Shown here one piece after another: positions 32,217 through 41,822 of a stretch of 64,000 bases of DNA (the first letter of the stretch is position 1; every line of letters begins with the position of its first letter). The notes below the pieces were generated by a model. The model did not search any database, was not told the DNA's origin, and saw only the letters and a list, made by a program, of their open reading frames with translations. The translations under genes were made by a program, and so were the position numbers. This DNA is from Nocardia sputorum (GTDB taxonomy: Bacteria > Actinomycetota > Actinomycetes > Mycobacteriales > Mycobacteriaceae). Location of the stretch: NCBI RefSeq assembly GCF_027924405.1, contig NZ_AP026978.1, forward strand, positions 6,820,001 to 6,884,000, given 5' to 3'.

Positions 32217-33601
32217 ACGACCGGGACCAGATTGCGGGGGTCCGAGCGCGGCACCGGGGACGCCGCCGACCGGCTCCCGCGCGGCAGCGCCCACAGGAAC
32301 ACGAAGAACAACACGACGAGCAGGCCGGCGCGCCCCCACACACCGAACTCGACGACGTTCTCCATCTGCTCGACCGCGGTGCCCGAGCCCATCGAGTAGA
32401 AGTACCGGAACACCCCGATGCCGATCGCCGCGTCGGCGACGAGATAGCTGCCGATCAACCACCACGGCACCTCGAGCAATACCAGGAACGGCACGAGCCA
32501 CAACGTGTACTGCGGTGAATGCACCTTGTGGAACAACAGGAATCCACACAGCATCGCGCCGCTCACCCCGACCCACGGGAACACGCCGGTCGTCCGGTAG
32601 CGCTTCCCGCCGAGCCACATGGCCAGCGCGAACGCCGCGAGCACGAGCAGCGGCGAAGCGACCGAGACCACTTGCTGAAACGCCGCCTCGCTGCGCGCGT
32701 CCGGACCGAACATCGGCCGCAGTCCCCAATACCAGATCGAATTCGTGGTGATGTCGGCCTGCCGCAATTGCTGGAAGGTGATCGACGCGCGCCAGCCCTC
32801 GTACCCCGCCAGCGCGAACGGCAGGTTCACCGCGACGACGGTGCCGACCGCCGCGGCCGCGGTGAGCAGAGCGCCCCGGACGTCCAGCCTGCGCCGCGGC
32901 CCTTCTCCCGCGCGCTCGCCCCCGGTCAGCACGTACGCCAGCAGGGGCAGCACGAAGATCCCCGGGTACAGCTTGAGACAGAATCCGAGCCCGAGCAGCA
33001 CAGCGGCCACGATTCCCCTGGTCCGCACGGAGTAGCGGGTCGGCGCCGCCATCACGTAGACGGCCGCCACCGCGGTGCACACCACCGGGAGCTCCCAATT
33101 GTGAAAGGCATACAGCACGAGCGGCGGTCCAGCCGCCCACAACAGGGCGGCCCAACCGGCCAGGCGAGCCAGCATCCACGCGGTCAGCAGCGCGAACGGC
33201 GCCAGCAGCAGCGCCGAGTACCGCAGGAAATCGGCGTCGTTGTGCGCGCCGGTCGCGCCGAGCCACATCAGCACACCGCTGAGTACCGGATACTCCACCG
33301 CGCCGCCCACCAACGCGCCGTCGTCGGTGATGCCGCCGGTCACGTAGGGGAAGACGTGTTCGTTGATGTCTCTGCCGAGCCAGAGGAACTGGATATCCGA
33401 ATAGCAGACGTCGGAGTCCTTGATGACATCGAAAACCGTACTGCGCCCGTCCCGGTCGAACGGCGCCCCCGCACAGCGCGCCTTGTTCGCGTACGCCAGG
33501 GCGAGGACGAGACCGCAGAGCAGTACCACCACCATGGCCAGCGCCGCACGGCGTCGCACGCGACCCGCGGGCAAGTCGCTGGCGGCGAGTCCGGTCGGCA
33601 T
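32213..33601 (-). CDS. GT87-type polytopic membrane glycosyltransferase, second copy
   Basis: A 462-residue membrane protein related to the one at 10162–11892. Shared blocks are AVEYPVLSGVLMWLGA versus YMEYPVLSGLYQYLAM, GLGFCLKLYPGIF, and HKVHSPQYTLWLVPFLVL. It lacks the long cytoplasmic N-terminus. About 10 membrane segments. ATG start 6 nt behind TAGGGT (leaderless). Likely a polyprenyl-phosphate-sugar-dependent transferase of the envelope; acceptor unknown. Confidence 0.85.
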   Translation of the reverse strand: MPTGLAASDLPAGRVRRRAALAMVVVLLCGLVLALAYANKARCAGAPFDRDGRSTVFDVIKDSDVCYSDIQFLWLGRDINEHVFPYVTGGITDDGALVGGAVEYPVLSGVLMWLGATGAHNDADFLRYSALLLAPFALLTAWMLARLAGWAALLWAAGPPLVLYAFHNWELPVVCTAVAAVYVMAAPTRYSVRTRGIVAAVLLGLGFCLKLYPGIFVLPLLAYVLTGGERAGEGPRRRLDVRGALLTAAAAVGTVVAVNLPFALAGYEGWRASITFQQLRQADITTNSIWYWGLRPMFGPDARSEAAFQQVVSVASPLLVLAAFALAMWLGGKRYRTTGVFPWVGVSGAMLCGFLLFHKVHSPQYTLWLVPFLVLLEVPWWLIGSYLVADAAIGIGVFRYFYSMGSGTAVEQMENVVEFGVWGRAGLLVVLFFVFLWALPRGSRSAASPVPRSDPRNLVPVV

Positions 33602-33732
33602 GGATCCACCCTAAGCGGACGGTCCGGGCGGTGCCGCCGTTCCCCCTTCCTACGGACGCGAACGCGCGGCGCGGTCGCCTGCCCGCCCGGACCGCGCGCC
33701 GGGGCAATTTCACTGCTCAGCCGCCGCTCATG

Positions 33733-33817
33733 TAGCCTGTTCGGGTTGCTGACGCAACGACCCTCCTGCCACGGACCGTCCGTGGCCGTTTCCTAGTCCA
33801 CAGGAGGTGATTGGTCC
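33733..33817 (+). promoter_or_regulatory. rpsF promoter and candidate S6:S18-binding leader
   Basis: TAGCCT (33733–33738) is a -10 box giving a leader of about 70 nt. In it GCCACGGA (33768–33775) pairs perfectly with TCCGTGGC (33779–33786) and exposes a CCG loop. Leaders bound by the S6:S18 complex expose a conserved CCG in a similar hairpin. AGGAGGTGA precedes the GTG start. Confidence 0.5.
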
Positions 33818-34105
33818 GTGCGTCATTACGAAGTGATGGTCATCCTCGATCCGAGCCTGGACGAGCGCACTGTTGGTCCGTCGCTGGACAACCTGCTCAG
33901 TGTCGTTCGCACCGAGGGCGGCAAGATCGACAAGGTCGACATCTGGGGCCGCCGCCGGCTCGCCTACGAGATCGCCAAGCACGCCGAGGGCATCTACGCC
34001 GTGGTCGATCTGACCGCCGAGCCCGCCACCGTGAGCGAGCTCGACCGCCAGCTGGGTCTCAACGAGACGGTGCTGCGCACCAAGGTTCTGCGCCACGACA
34101 AGTAG
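33818..34105 (+). CDS. rpsF: 30S ribosomal protein bS6
   Basis: A 95-residue bS6 that binds 16S rRNA with bS18 in the platform of the small subunit. The usual [12 protein letters not shown] start and [20 protein letters not shown] core are present. GTG start with AGGAGGTGA upstream. First gene of the rpsF–ssb–rpsR–rplI operon, in the same order as Rv0053–Rv0056. Confidence 0.98.
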   Translation: MRHYEVMVILDPSLDERTVGPSLDNLLSVVRTEGGKIDKVDIWGRRRLAYEIAKHAEGIYAVVDLTAEPATVSELDRQLGLNETVLRTKVLRHDK

Positions 34106-34193
34106 TCCGGCAACCCTCGTTTGCGTCGGAGCCTGTGCCTAGGCTCTAGCGCAACAGCGAGACGCGGACTGCACACCGAGCAGGAGGAACCAC

Positions 34194-34724
34194 ATGGCAG
34201 GCGACACGGTCATCACCGTCATCGGAAATCTGACGGCCGACCCGGAGCTTCGATTCACACCGGCGGGACAGGCGGTGGCGAATTTCACCGTCGCGTCGAC
34301 TCCCCGTGTGTTCGACCGTAATTCGAACGAATGGAAAGACGGCGAAGCGCTGTTCCTGCGCTGCAATATCTGGCGGGAGGCCGCGGAGAACGTCGCCGAA
34401 AGCCTGACCAGAGGTTCCCGTGTCATCGTGAGCGGACGGCTCAAGCAGCGCTCCTACGAAACCCGCGAGGGTGAGAAGCGCACGGTCGTCGAGCTCGAGG
34501 TCGACGAGGTCGGTCCCTCACTGCGCTACGCCACCGCGAAGGTCAACAAGACCAGCCGTGGCAGCGGTGGCGGCGGCTTCGGGTCCGGCGGCGGTGGCAA
34601 CTACGCCTCCTCCGGTGGTGGCGGTGGGCGTTCCGGCGGTGCCGAGGACGACCCTTGGGGCAGTGCGCCCGCGGCCGGCTCCTTCGGGGGCGGCGGCCGC
34701 ATGGATGACGAACCGCCGTTCTGA
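34194..34724 (+). CDS. ssb: single-stranded DNA-binding protein
   Basis: A 176-residue SSB. The OB fold covers about 1–110 ([52 protein letters not shown]). A glycine-rich linker with repeated GGGG runs follows, and the acidic tip MDDEPPF recruits replication partners. AGGAGG lies ahead of the ATG. Mycobacterial-type SSBs have the same layout. Confidence 0.97.
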   Translation: MAGDTVITVIGNLTADPELRFTPAGQAVANFTVASTPRVFDRNSNEWKDGEALFLRCNIWREAAENVAESLTRGSRVIVSGRLKQRSYETREGEKRTVVELEVDEVGPSLRYATAKVNKTSRGSGGGGFGSGGGGNYASSGGGGGRSGGAEDDPWGSAPAAGSFGGGGRMDDEPPF

Positions 34725-34781
34725 GAACGGCCACAGCGGCCCGCTCGCGTCGGGCCATCAGTGATTACGGAGTACAAGACC

Positions 34782-35033
34782 ATGCCTAAAGCGCCCGCGC
34801 GCGAAAAGGTGCTCAAGAAGAAGGCTTGCTCGTTCTGCAAGGAGAGCAAGACCGGAACCGTCACGATCGACTACAAGGACACGGCGTTGCTGCGCAAGTA
34901 CGTCAGCGACCGCGGCAAGATCCGCGCCCGCCGCGTCACCGGCAACTGCGTCCAGCATCAGCGCGACGTCGCGGTTGCGGTCAAGAACTCGCGTGAGGTG
35001 GCTCTGCTGCCTTACGTGTCGACGGCTCGCTGA
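34782..35033 (+). CDS. rpsR: 30S ribosomal protein bS18, zinc-binding form
   Basis: An 83-residue bS18. The CSFC pair near the N-terminus and GNCVQHQR at the C-terminus form the zinc site of the C+ form; mycobacteria replace such proteins by C- paralogues when zinc is scarce. The ATG at 34782 is chosen over an upstream in-frame ATG because MPKAPAREK is the family N-terminus. Confidence 0.97.
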   Translation: MPKAPAREKVLKKKACSFCKESKTGTVTIDYKDTALLRKYVSDRGKIRARRVTGNCVQHQRDVAVAVKNSREVALLPYVSTAR

Positions 35034-35050
35034 GAAAGGGAGGCACGCAA

Positions 35051-35503
35051 ATGAAGTTGATTCTGACTGCTGATGTGGACAACCTCGGTGCCCCCGGCGA
35101 CACCGTGGAGGTGAAGGACGGCTACGGCCGCAACTACCTGCTGCCGCGCGGTCTGGCGATCCTGGCCAGCCGTGGCGCGCAGAAGCAGGTCGAGGGCATC
35201 CGCCGGGCGCAGGAAGCCCGCCGGGTCCGCGACCTCGACCACGCCAACGAGCTGAAGCAGGCCCTCGAGGGTCTGGAGTCGGTCTCGCTGGCGGTCAAGA
35301 CCGCGGGCACCGGCAAGCTCTTCGGCTCGGTGACCCAGTCGGACGTCGCGGCGGCCGTCAAGGCGGCGGGTGGCCCCGTCGTCGACAAGCGCAGCATCGA
35401 GCTGCCGAAGGCGCACATCAAGACGACCGGCAAGCACGTCATCGTGGTGCACCTGCACCCGGACGTGGTGGCGAAGTTCGACCTCACGGTCACTGCCGCC
35501 TGA
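35051..35503 (+). CDS. rplI: 50S ribosomal protein bL9
   Basis: A 150-residue bL9 with the classical N-terminal domain ([33 protein letters not shown]), a long connecting helix and the C-terminal domain ([26 protein letters not shown]). It bridges ribosomes and helps keep the reading frame. 17 bp behind rpsR; the operon ends at the hairpin that follows. Confidence 0.98.
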   Translation: MKLILTADVDNLGAPGDTVEVKDGYGRNYLLPRGLAILASRGAQKQVEGIRRAQEARRVRDLDHANELKQALEGLESVSLAVKTAGTGKLFGSVTQSDVAAAVKAAGGPVVDKRSIELPKAHIKTTGKHVIVVHLHPDVVAKFDLTVTAA

Positions 35504-35518
35504 TCGAGTCAGAGCGTC

Positions 35519-35555
35519 GAGGACCACTCCCGTCTCAGCGATGGGAGTGGTCCTC
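35519..35555. terminator. terminator of the rpsF–rplI operon
   Basis: GAGGACCACTCCC (35519–35531) pairs perfectly over 13 bp with GGGAGTGGTCCTC (35543–35555) around an 11-nt loop, 15 bp after the rplI stop. Confidence 0.92.
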
Positions 35556-36132
35556 AGCTGTGCCTTGTCATTCGAGGCCCATTCATAGCTGAGTGTTTGC
35601 CGGATACTCGAGAGCGTTATTCGGGACAATCGGGGCGTCGCATGACCTCGCGGCTGCGCCTTATTCGTCCAGCCTGTGGATTACCGGTCAAACCGACCGT
35701 CCGCAATGTGATTCAAGTCATATGCGGCTCACGTTCTGTTAACCCAACACGCCCGGCTGTTCAACTCGGCCGACACGCCGGTACTTCATTAATCCACACC
35801 TGGAAAACCGCGGAAGCGCATATCTATCTGCGTATTTGACCTGGCCGACCTGCGTTTTCCCCAAGTTGTACACAGGGGCTGCACACGGTTTGGTGAACTT
35901 TCCCCAAGTTATCCACAGCTGTGTGCACAGCGCGGTTTGGTCCACACCCATCGGGTCGCCTAGGTTCGTCGCATCGCTGCGCGCGGATCGCCTCCCATCG
36001 CGTGCGCGGGCGGGTGCCGTGGCGGTAGCTGGAGCCCTGGTCAACGGCTTTCCCAAACGTGTCGGTGCCCGGGAGTAAAACGAGTCGACAGGGTGGAACC
36101 CGGTCGTGGGGTAGAGAGGACGGTCGAGTCTG
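35556..36132. other. 577-bp region before dnaB with DnaA-box-like sites
   Basis: No gene is seen. The stretch is visibly more AT-rich than its surroundings. Two parallel blocks, TTTTCCCCAAGTTGTACACA and a CTTTCCCCAAGTTATCCACA counterpart, lie 43 bp apart. They contain TTGTACACA (35866–35874) and the perfect DnaA box TTATCCACA (35909–35917). Weaker TAATCCACA-like sequences occur near 35672 (minus strand) and 35790 (plus strand). Confidence 0.65.
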
Positions 36133-37515
36133 GTGACAACCACCGATGACCGCGGGCACACGGACTTCCCGCCCGAACCTCCCGGCGAAGACTTCGGCCG
36201 CCAGCCGCCGCACGACATGGCGGCCGAGCAGTCGGTGCTCGGCGGCATGCTGTTGAGCAAGGACGCCATCGCCGACGTCGTCGAGGTCCTTCGTCCCGGC
36301 GATTTCTACCGTCCCGCGCATCAGGCCGTCTACGACACCATCCTCGATCTCTACGGGCGCGGCGAACCCGCCGACCCGGTGACCGTCGCTGCGGGGCTCG
36401 ACCGCCGCGGCGAACTCAAGCGCATCGGTGGCGCGCCCTATCTGGTCACGCTCACCCAGACCGTGCCGACCGCGGCCAACGCCGGCTTTTACGCCGAAAT
36501 CGTCGCCGAGAAGGCCATTCTGCGCCGCCTGGTCGAGGCGGGCACCCGCATCGTCCAGTACGGCTACGCGGGCGCCGACGGGCAGGACGTCGCCGAGGTG
36601 GTAGACCGCGCCCAAGCCGAGGTCTACGAGGTCACCGAACGCCGCACCAGCGAAGACTTCCTCCCCTTGGAGGAATTGCTCCAGCCGACGATGGACGAGA
36701 TCGACTCCATCGCCAGCCGCGGCGGCATCTCGCTCGGCGTCCCCACCGGTTTCACCGAACTCGACGAGATCACCAACGGCCTGCACCCGGGCCAGATGAT
36801 CATCGTCGCGGCCAGGCCTGGAGTTGGAAAATCGACCCTGGGAATGGATTTCATGCGTAGTTGCTCGATCAAGCACGGCTTGGCGAGCGTTATCTTCTCC
36901 CTGGAGATGAGCCGGACCGAGATCGTCATGCGGTTGTTGTCGGCGGAAGCGAAGATCAAGCTCGGGGACATGCGGTCCGGGCGGATGAGCGACGACGACT
37001 GGACCAAGCTGGCGCGGCGGATGAGTGAGATCAGCGAGGCGCCGCTGTTCGTGGACGATTCACCGAACCTGACCATGATGGAGATTCGCGCCAAGGCGCG
37101 GCGGCTGAAGCAACGCCACGACCTGAAACTTGTTGTGGTGGACTATCTGCAGCTGATGACCTCCGGCAAGAAGGTCGAATCCCGGCAGCAGGAGGTCTCG
37201 GACTTCTCCCGCAACCTGAAACTGCTGGCCAAGGAACTCGAAGTGCCGGTGGTGGCGATCAGCCAGCTCAACCGTGGTCCCGAACAGCGAACCGACAAGC
37301 GCCCAATGGTGTCCGATCTCCGCGAGTCGGGATCCCTGGAACAAGACGCGGACATGGTCATCCTGCTGCATCGTCCCGACGCTTTCGAGCGCGACGACCC
37401 GCGCGGCGGCGAGGCGGACCTGATTCTGGGCAAGCACCGTAACGGCCCGACCGCGACGATCACCGTGGCCCATCAGCTGCATCTGTCCCGCTTCGTGGAC
37501 ATGGCGCGCGGGTGA
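36133..37515 (+). CDS. dnaB: replicative DNA helicase DnaB
   Basis: A 460-residue replicative helicase that unwinds DNA at the fork as a hexamer. The N-terminal domain begins at AAEQSVLGGMLL (about 30–41). The RecA-like domain has Walker A ARPGVGKST (227–235), Walker B LVVVDYLQLM and the DRRES-type RESGSLEQDAD motif. The mycobacterial dnaB intein is absent: the conserved insertion sites are uninterrupted. GTG start. It stands alone behind the DnaA-box region. Confidence 0.98.
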   Translation: MTTTDDRGHTDFPPEPPGEDFGRQPPHDMAAEQSVLGGMLLSKDAIADVVEVLRPGDFYRPAHQAVYDTILDLYGRGEPADPVTVAAGLDRRGELKRIGGAPYLVTLTQTVPTAANAGFYAEIVAEKAILRRLVEAGTRIVQYGYAGADGQDVAEVVDRAQAEVYEVTERRTSEDFLPLEELLQPTMDEIDSIASRGGISLGVPTGFTELDEITNGLHPGQMIIVAARPGVGKSTLGMDFMRSCSIKHGLASVIFSLEMSRTEIVMRLLSAEAKIKLGDMRSGRMSDDDWTKLARRMSEISEAPLFVDDSPNLTMMEIRAKARRLKQRHDLKLVVVDYLQLMTSGKKVESRQQEVSDFSRNLKLLAKELEVPVVAISQLNRGPEQRTDKRPMVSDLRESGSLEQDADMVILLHRPDAFERDDPRGGEADLILGKHRNGPTATITVAHQLHLSRFVDMARG

Positions 37516-37640
37516 CGTACTTCTCCTGAGCACCCACCCGAGTAACGCTCGGGTTCCCTACCACGACGTTCTCGGTGACGTATGGCCCGTCGGGGGGCTT
37601 GTCCGTCCACTTTGTCGGTGTATGGAATGGGAAACAGGAC

Positions 37641-39305
37641 ATGGCTCTTCGCGAGTTCTTCGCGCGGCATCGGATCGCTTCGGCCGTTGCCGCCCCGGCG
37701 GCATTGGGGGTGGCGGCGGTCGTCGCCGCCTCGCTGGCACTGACGTCGTCGCCGCAAACCAGGGATACGCAGCTCACGACGTCCGTCACGGAATGCCGCG
37801 ACATGGTCACCATCTCGGTGGCCGGTCGTAACGACACCCCGGTCGAGGGCACCACCAAGATGCTGGTGGACGCCAATGGCAACCCGCTGCCCGCCGCGCT
37901 GTCCGGTGACCACAGCAGTGAGTGGGTCGATCCGGTCGTCAACGCGCCGGCCGATGACGTCGATCCGGACGCGTACGCCGCGGTCTACATCGCCTATCCG
38001 GCGAACATGGCCACCTACGAGGACGCCGTCAACGCCGGTGTCGCGAACACCGAGCGGGTGATGCGGGAGATCGCGCGGGCCTGCCCCGACACCAAGTTCT
38101 CGATCGTCGGGTACAGCGAGGGCGCCGACGTCGTGCGCCGCGTCGCGATGAAGATCGGCCATCAGGAGCCCGGCCAGGACGGGGCCTATGAAGTCGTCGA
38201 TCCGGACGATGTCGTCGGTGTCGTCATCCTGGCGGACTCGGGCCGCTCGGCGGGAGACGGGCCGTTCCCGGGGTCGAAGGACCCGTTCGGCAACCCGGAC
38301 GGCTTCGACCAGCAATATCAGAACGGCACCAACCCGGTCCCCGGCCAAGGTGCGGTGCAGGGCACCAGCGGTGACTTCGGTGCGTTGAACGGCAAGATCG
38401 CGTCGTTCTGCTCGGACGGCGATCTGACCTGTTCGGCGCCGCAGAACATCTCGCTGCTGCAGTTGGTGGTCAACGTCGGCAGGCAGCTGAACGTCGACGC
38501 CCTGGAACGCGACGGGCTGACGCCGGCGACCGGGCAGGACGTGGCGGTGGTGCTGGGCCGGATCGCGCTGGCGGCGTTCGCCGACATCCAGTCGCAGCCG
38601 AACTGGATGCAGAGCGACGAGACCTTCCTGGAAGTGCTGCTGCGGGTCTCCGATCCGGCGTACAAGCCGGGAGAGAAGAAGGCCCCGGCGAAGGCGGATT
38701 CGATTTCGACCAACGAGATGTCGCCGCTGGCATACCTGCCGCAGAAGGTGCTCAACGAGATCGTCGGCCTCATCGTGACGAATCAGAACACGATTCCCGT
38801 GATCTTGAGCGACCCGTACAACCTCACGCTCGGCCCGAACCACACCGGTCACCACTTCGACTACTGGGACGATGCCGACCCCGCCGCGGGCAAGCCGCTG
38901 ACCTCGGCCGAGTACGCGGCGGCCTGGCTCACCCATCTGGCGAAGCAGGCGCAGGCCGGTAAGCAGGTCGACCCGACGTCCAAGCCGCAAGAAGCCGATC
39001 TGGCCGCCGTGTACAAGGCGGTGGAGACCACCTCGGCGACGCCGACCACCGAACCCGCCAAGACTTCGACCACGTCGGCGACGCCCACCGGCGCCGCTCC
39101 CACGACGACCGGCAGCACGAGCAGTCCGACCACCACGGTCGCGCCGACCACGACCACGACCACGGCACCGGCGGCCACCACTCCGGCCCCGTCACCGGTC
39201 GCGGCGCCGGTCGAGACGACGAAGCCCACCACCACTGAACCGACCACGACCACAACGCAATCCGCGGCCCCGGCTACCAGCACGACCGCGAAAGCATCGA
39301 ATTGA
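37641..39305 (+). CDS. cutinase-family secreted lipase/esterase
   Basis: A 554-residue exported protein. It has a signal/anchor segment (about 10–35, AVAAPAALGVAAVVAASLAL) and a cutinase-like alpha/beta-hydrolase with nucleophile Ser159 in GYSEG (157–161) and a late HHFDYW that can supply the His. The last 100 residues are a Thr/Pro-rich, probably flexible or glycosylated tail. It resembles the mycolata envelope lipases of the Rv3802 type. The ATG at 37641 precedes the basic start of the signal; an upstream in-frame start is less likely. Confidence 0.85.
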   Translation: MALREFFARHRIASAVAAPAALGVAAVVAASLALTSSPQTRDTQLTTSVTECRDMVTISVAGRNDTPVEGTTKMLVDANGNPLPAALSGDHSSEWVDPVVNAPADDVDPDAYAAVYIAYPANMATYEDAVNAGVANTERVMREIARACPDTKFSIVGYSEGADVVRRVAMKIGHQEPGQDGAYEVVDPDDVVGVVILADSGRSAGDGPFPGSKDPFGNPDGFDQQYQNGTNPVPGQGAVQGTSGDFGALNGKIASFCSDGDLTCSAPQNISLLQLVVNVGRQLNVDALERDGLTPATGQDVAVVLGRIALAAFADIQSQPNWMQSDETFLEVLLRVSDPAYKPGEKKAPAKADSISTNEMSPLAYLPQKVLNEIVGLIVTNQNTIPVILSDPYNLTLGPNHTGHHFDYWDDADPAAGKPLTSAEYAAAWLTHLAKQAQAGKQVDPTSKPQEADLAAVYKAVETTSATPTTEPAKTSTTSATPTGAAPTTTGSTSSPTTTVAPTTTTTTAPAATTPAPSPVAAPVETTKPTTTEPTTTTTQSAAPATSTTAKASN

Positions 39306-39310
39306 CCGAC

Positions 39311-39357
39311 CCGTCGGCTCGCGATCGCGCTCGAGAGTTGCGATCGCGAGCCGACGG
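39311..39357. terminator. bidirectional terminator between convergent genes
   Basis: Eighteen bases (39311–39328, CCGTCGGCTCGCGATCGC) pair perfectly with 39340–39357 around an 11-nt loop. It lies between the lipase stop and the SDR stop. Confidence 0.92.
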
Positions 39358-39366
39358 TGATTTCGG

Positions 39367-40116
39367 TCACACGAGTCCACCGTTGGCGCGAATGACCTGA
39401 CCGTTGACCCAATGTCCCTGCGGGGCGGCCAGGAATGCCACCACGGCGGCGATGTCGGCTGGTGTGCCGAGTCGCTGCAGCGGCACGGCGTCGGCGAGTC
39501 GCTGGATGGTGGCATCGTCTTTTCCGTCGAGGAACAGATCCGTGGCGGTCGGCCCGGGCGCCACCGCGTTGACCGTCACGTCCCGGCCCCGCAGTTCGCG
39601 GGCCAGGATCATGGTCAGCGCCTCGACGGCTCCTTTGCTGGCGGCGTAGGCCCCGTAGGTCGGGAACGCGGTGCCGACCACCGACGTGGAGAAGTTGATG
39701 ATCGCGCCACCGGATCGCAGCCGCCGCGCCGCTTGTTGATCTACGACGAATGTGCCGCGGATATTGGTCCGGTAGGTGCTGTCGAGCACCGCCAGATCCA
39801 GATCGACCAGCGGCGCGAGCTGCATCCGGCCCGCGGCGTGCACCACGACGTCGACTCCGCCGAATTCGCTTTCCGCCCGGTCGAATACCTCCGCCATCGC
39901 GGACTCGTCGGCGACGTCCCCCTGGGCCGTCACCGCTACGCCCCCGGCGCCGCGAATGGCTTCGGCGGTGTCGTCGGCCTCGGCGGCATTCGACGCGAAA
40001 TTCAGGACAACCGCGAACCCGTCAGCGGCAAGACGTTCGGCGCACGCGCGGCCGATGCCGCGAGAACCGCCCGTTATCACCGCGACCCGCGCGGACCCGC
40101 CGTTTGTGGTTGCCAC
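39367..40116 (-). CDS. SDR-family oxidoreductase
   Basis: A 249-residue classical short-chain dehydrogenase of the 3-ketoacyl-ACP reductase-like type. Motifs: TGGSRGIGRA, AAGRMQ in the place of NNAG, the Ser in NFSTSVVG and YAASKGAVEA (YxxxK). VTVNAVAPGPTATDLF and the terminal GQVIRANGGLV are standard. GTG start. It is monocistronic and its substrate is unknown. Confidence 0.9.
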   Translation of the reverse strand: MATTNGGSARVAVITGGSRGIGRACAERLAADGFAVVLNFASNAAEADDTAEAIRGAGGVAVTAQGDVADESAMAEVFDRAESEFGGVDVVVHAAGRMQLAPLVDLDLAVLDSTYRTNIRGTFVVDQQAARRLRSGGAIINFSTSVVGTAFPTYGAYAASKGAVEALTMILARELRGRDVTVNAVAPGPTATDLFLDGKDDATIQRLADAVPLQRLGTPADIAAVVAFLAAPQGHWVNGQVIRANGGLV

Positions 40117-40330
40117 AGGATGCTGTTCCTTCCGTTCGTCGGCGTGATTCCGGAACTATCCTGACGACGCCCGGTCACCGGGCGAACGACTGTGGGCAGG
40201 CGATACGCCGTGGCCCGGCGGCGTCGGAAGGGGCCAACCATAACAGCGCGGCCGCCGGAACTCGCCGGTCACCGCACCGGCGAGCGGTTACGCGGAGCGG
40301 GCGGTCCACTCGCGCGAGCGGATCGCGCCG

Positions 40331-41563
40331 TCAGGCGAGGACGGCGCGAAGATTGCGCGCCAGCACTTCGACGCGGTGGCGCTGGAGCTCGGTGAACTCT
40401 TCCGGATGGTGTATCTCGACGCTCAGCCGACCGTCGAAGGTACTGATGACGCAGGTGCCGCCACCTGGTTGTTGCGGTCGACGGCCGGTCAGGTCCGGCT
40501 TCGCGAGCATCGTGGAGTGGAAGTCGTCGATGCGCAGGTCGTCGTGTTCGGGTAGCGGCGGGATGGTGCCCCAGTTGGTCGCGATGACCACGCCGGGCAG
40601 CGCGGGCCTGGGTGCGGCCGCCATGTCGGGGATGCTCAGGGGCGTGCGTTGCACGATGCCCGCGGCCAGGCCGGCATGCAACGCCTCGCTGATGCCGCGG
40701 GCCGACTCCACCAGCGTCACGTCGGAGTCGGGGGAGAGGTAATTGGCGAATCCGAGGACGTTCGTCCCCTCGGTCGCGCCGATCTCCGGGGTCACCCTCG
40801 TGCGCAGGTCCACGGAGTACAGGTAGAGCAGTCCGGTGAGCGGTAGTTCGCGAATCTCCGCTTCGGTGCGCAACAGCGCCGCCGACACCAGACCGTGCAC
40901 GGTGACGTTCTCCCGATGCCCGAGCGCCACCAGCGCGGTGGTCTCCTCCCGGGTGAACCTGCACCGGGTGGTGCACAGCATCGGGTATTCGTCGTCGCGC
41001 TCCGGAACGCCGGGCGTCGCCGCGGCGGGAGTGGCGTCGGCGGGCACGGAGCCGGGCAACGCCATCTTCTCGATGCCGCGCGCCGCAAGCAGCTGCTCGA
41101 CCGGATCGGGGAACGCGCGCACCGGCGGCTGCGGCGTACCGCCGCCGATCGCGTCTCGATACCCCGCCCAGAACTCGGTGACGACGACGAACGCGTGGAA
41201 GGCGTCCGCGATGCTGTGATGGATCATGAGCGTGACGCTCGCGGTGTCGCCGTCGCGCACCACGCACAGGGCGCAGACGCCCGCTCGCTGATCGAATTTC
41301 GCACCGATGAGGGGGAATTCGGGGTCGGCATCGGCGACGAAGATCTCCGGCACGGCATCCGTCACGGCGAAGACATGACCGCCCGCTTCGGTCGGCTCGA
41401 TGCGGGCACGCAGGATCGGATGCGCTCGCGCGACGGCCTCGAAGGCAGCGGTCAGCGCCCGCACGTTCAACCGGCCGGATACCCGCGCCGTATAGCCGAT
41501 GAAGACCTCGCCCGCGGCGAACATCTCCTCGCTCGGGGCGAGCCGGCGGATCACGTCGACCAC
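40331..41563 (-). CDS. PapA5-like acyltransferase (condensation-domain fold)
   Basis: A 410-residue protein of the chloramphenicol-acetyltransferase/condensation superfamily. The catalytic motif HHxxxDA is HHSIADA (115–121). The N-terminal RRLAPSEEMFA matches PapA/WES relatives, and the C-terminal FDGRLSVEIHHPEEF is typical. PapA5 esterifies phthiocerol with mycocerosates; here the alcohol and acyl donor are unknown. GTG start with GAAGGGAAGG upstream and TAGTCT (41596–41591) as -10 box. Confidence 0.83.
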   Translation of the reverse strand: MVDVIRRLAPSEEMFAAGEVFIGYTARVSGRLNVRALTAAFEAVARAHPILRARIEPTEAGGHVFAVTDAVPEIFVADADPEFPLIGAKFDQRAGVCALCVVRDGDTASVTLMIHHSIADAFHAFVVVTEFWAGYRDAIGGGTPQPPVRAFPDPVEQLLAARGIEKMALPGSVPADATPAAATPGVPERDDEYPMLCTTRCRFTREETTALVALGHRENVTVHGLVSAALLRTEAEIRELPLTGLLYLYSVDLRTRVTPEIGATEGTNVLGFANYLSPDSDVTLVESARGISEALHAGLAAGIVQRTPLSIPDMAAAPRPALPGVVIATNWGTIPPLPEHDDLRIDDFHSTMLAKPDLTGRRPQQPGGGTCVISTFDGRLSVEIHHPEEFTELQRHRVEVLARNLRAVLA

Positions 41564-41822
41564 GATAATGCCTTCCCTTCGCTCCCGGCGAGACTAGCCC
41601 GACACCGTTGCGCAGGGGCATCATTCGCCCCAATCGGACGAAAAGGACATGGAATCGGCGGCAATCGGCCTTGCCGGAGCCGGGAACTGGATCTGTCGGA
41701 TGATCGGATCACTTGGCTAAGCTCCCGGTCGTCGAAAGCGAGCGGAGCATGTTCCCCACCGAGCAGAGGTCATTCGGCGCCGCGCCGATCGCCGTCCCAG
41801 GGCGCCGAACGGCGGGCGCGCG

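Noticed and set aside
35556..36132. Chromosomal origin of replication
   Set aside because: Only two good DnaA boxes are present and dnaA/dnaN are not in the window.
36133..37515. Intein in dnaB, as in M. tuberculosis
   Set aside because: The helicase is of normal length and the Walker A region runs without interruption.
39010..39305. Thr/Pro-rich repeat tract as a mobile or satellite repeat
   Set aside because: It is the in-frame low-complexity tail of the secreted lipase.
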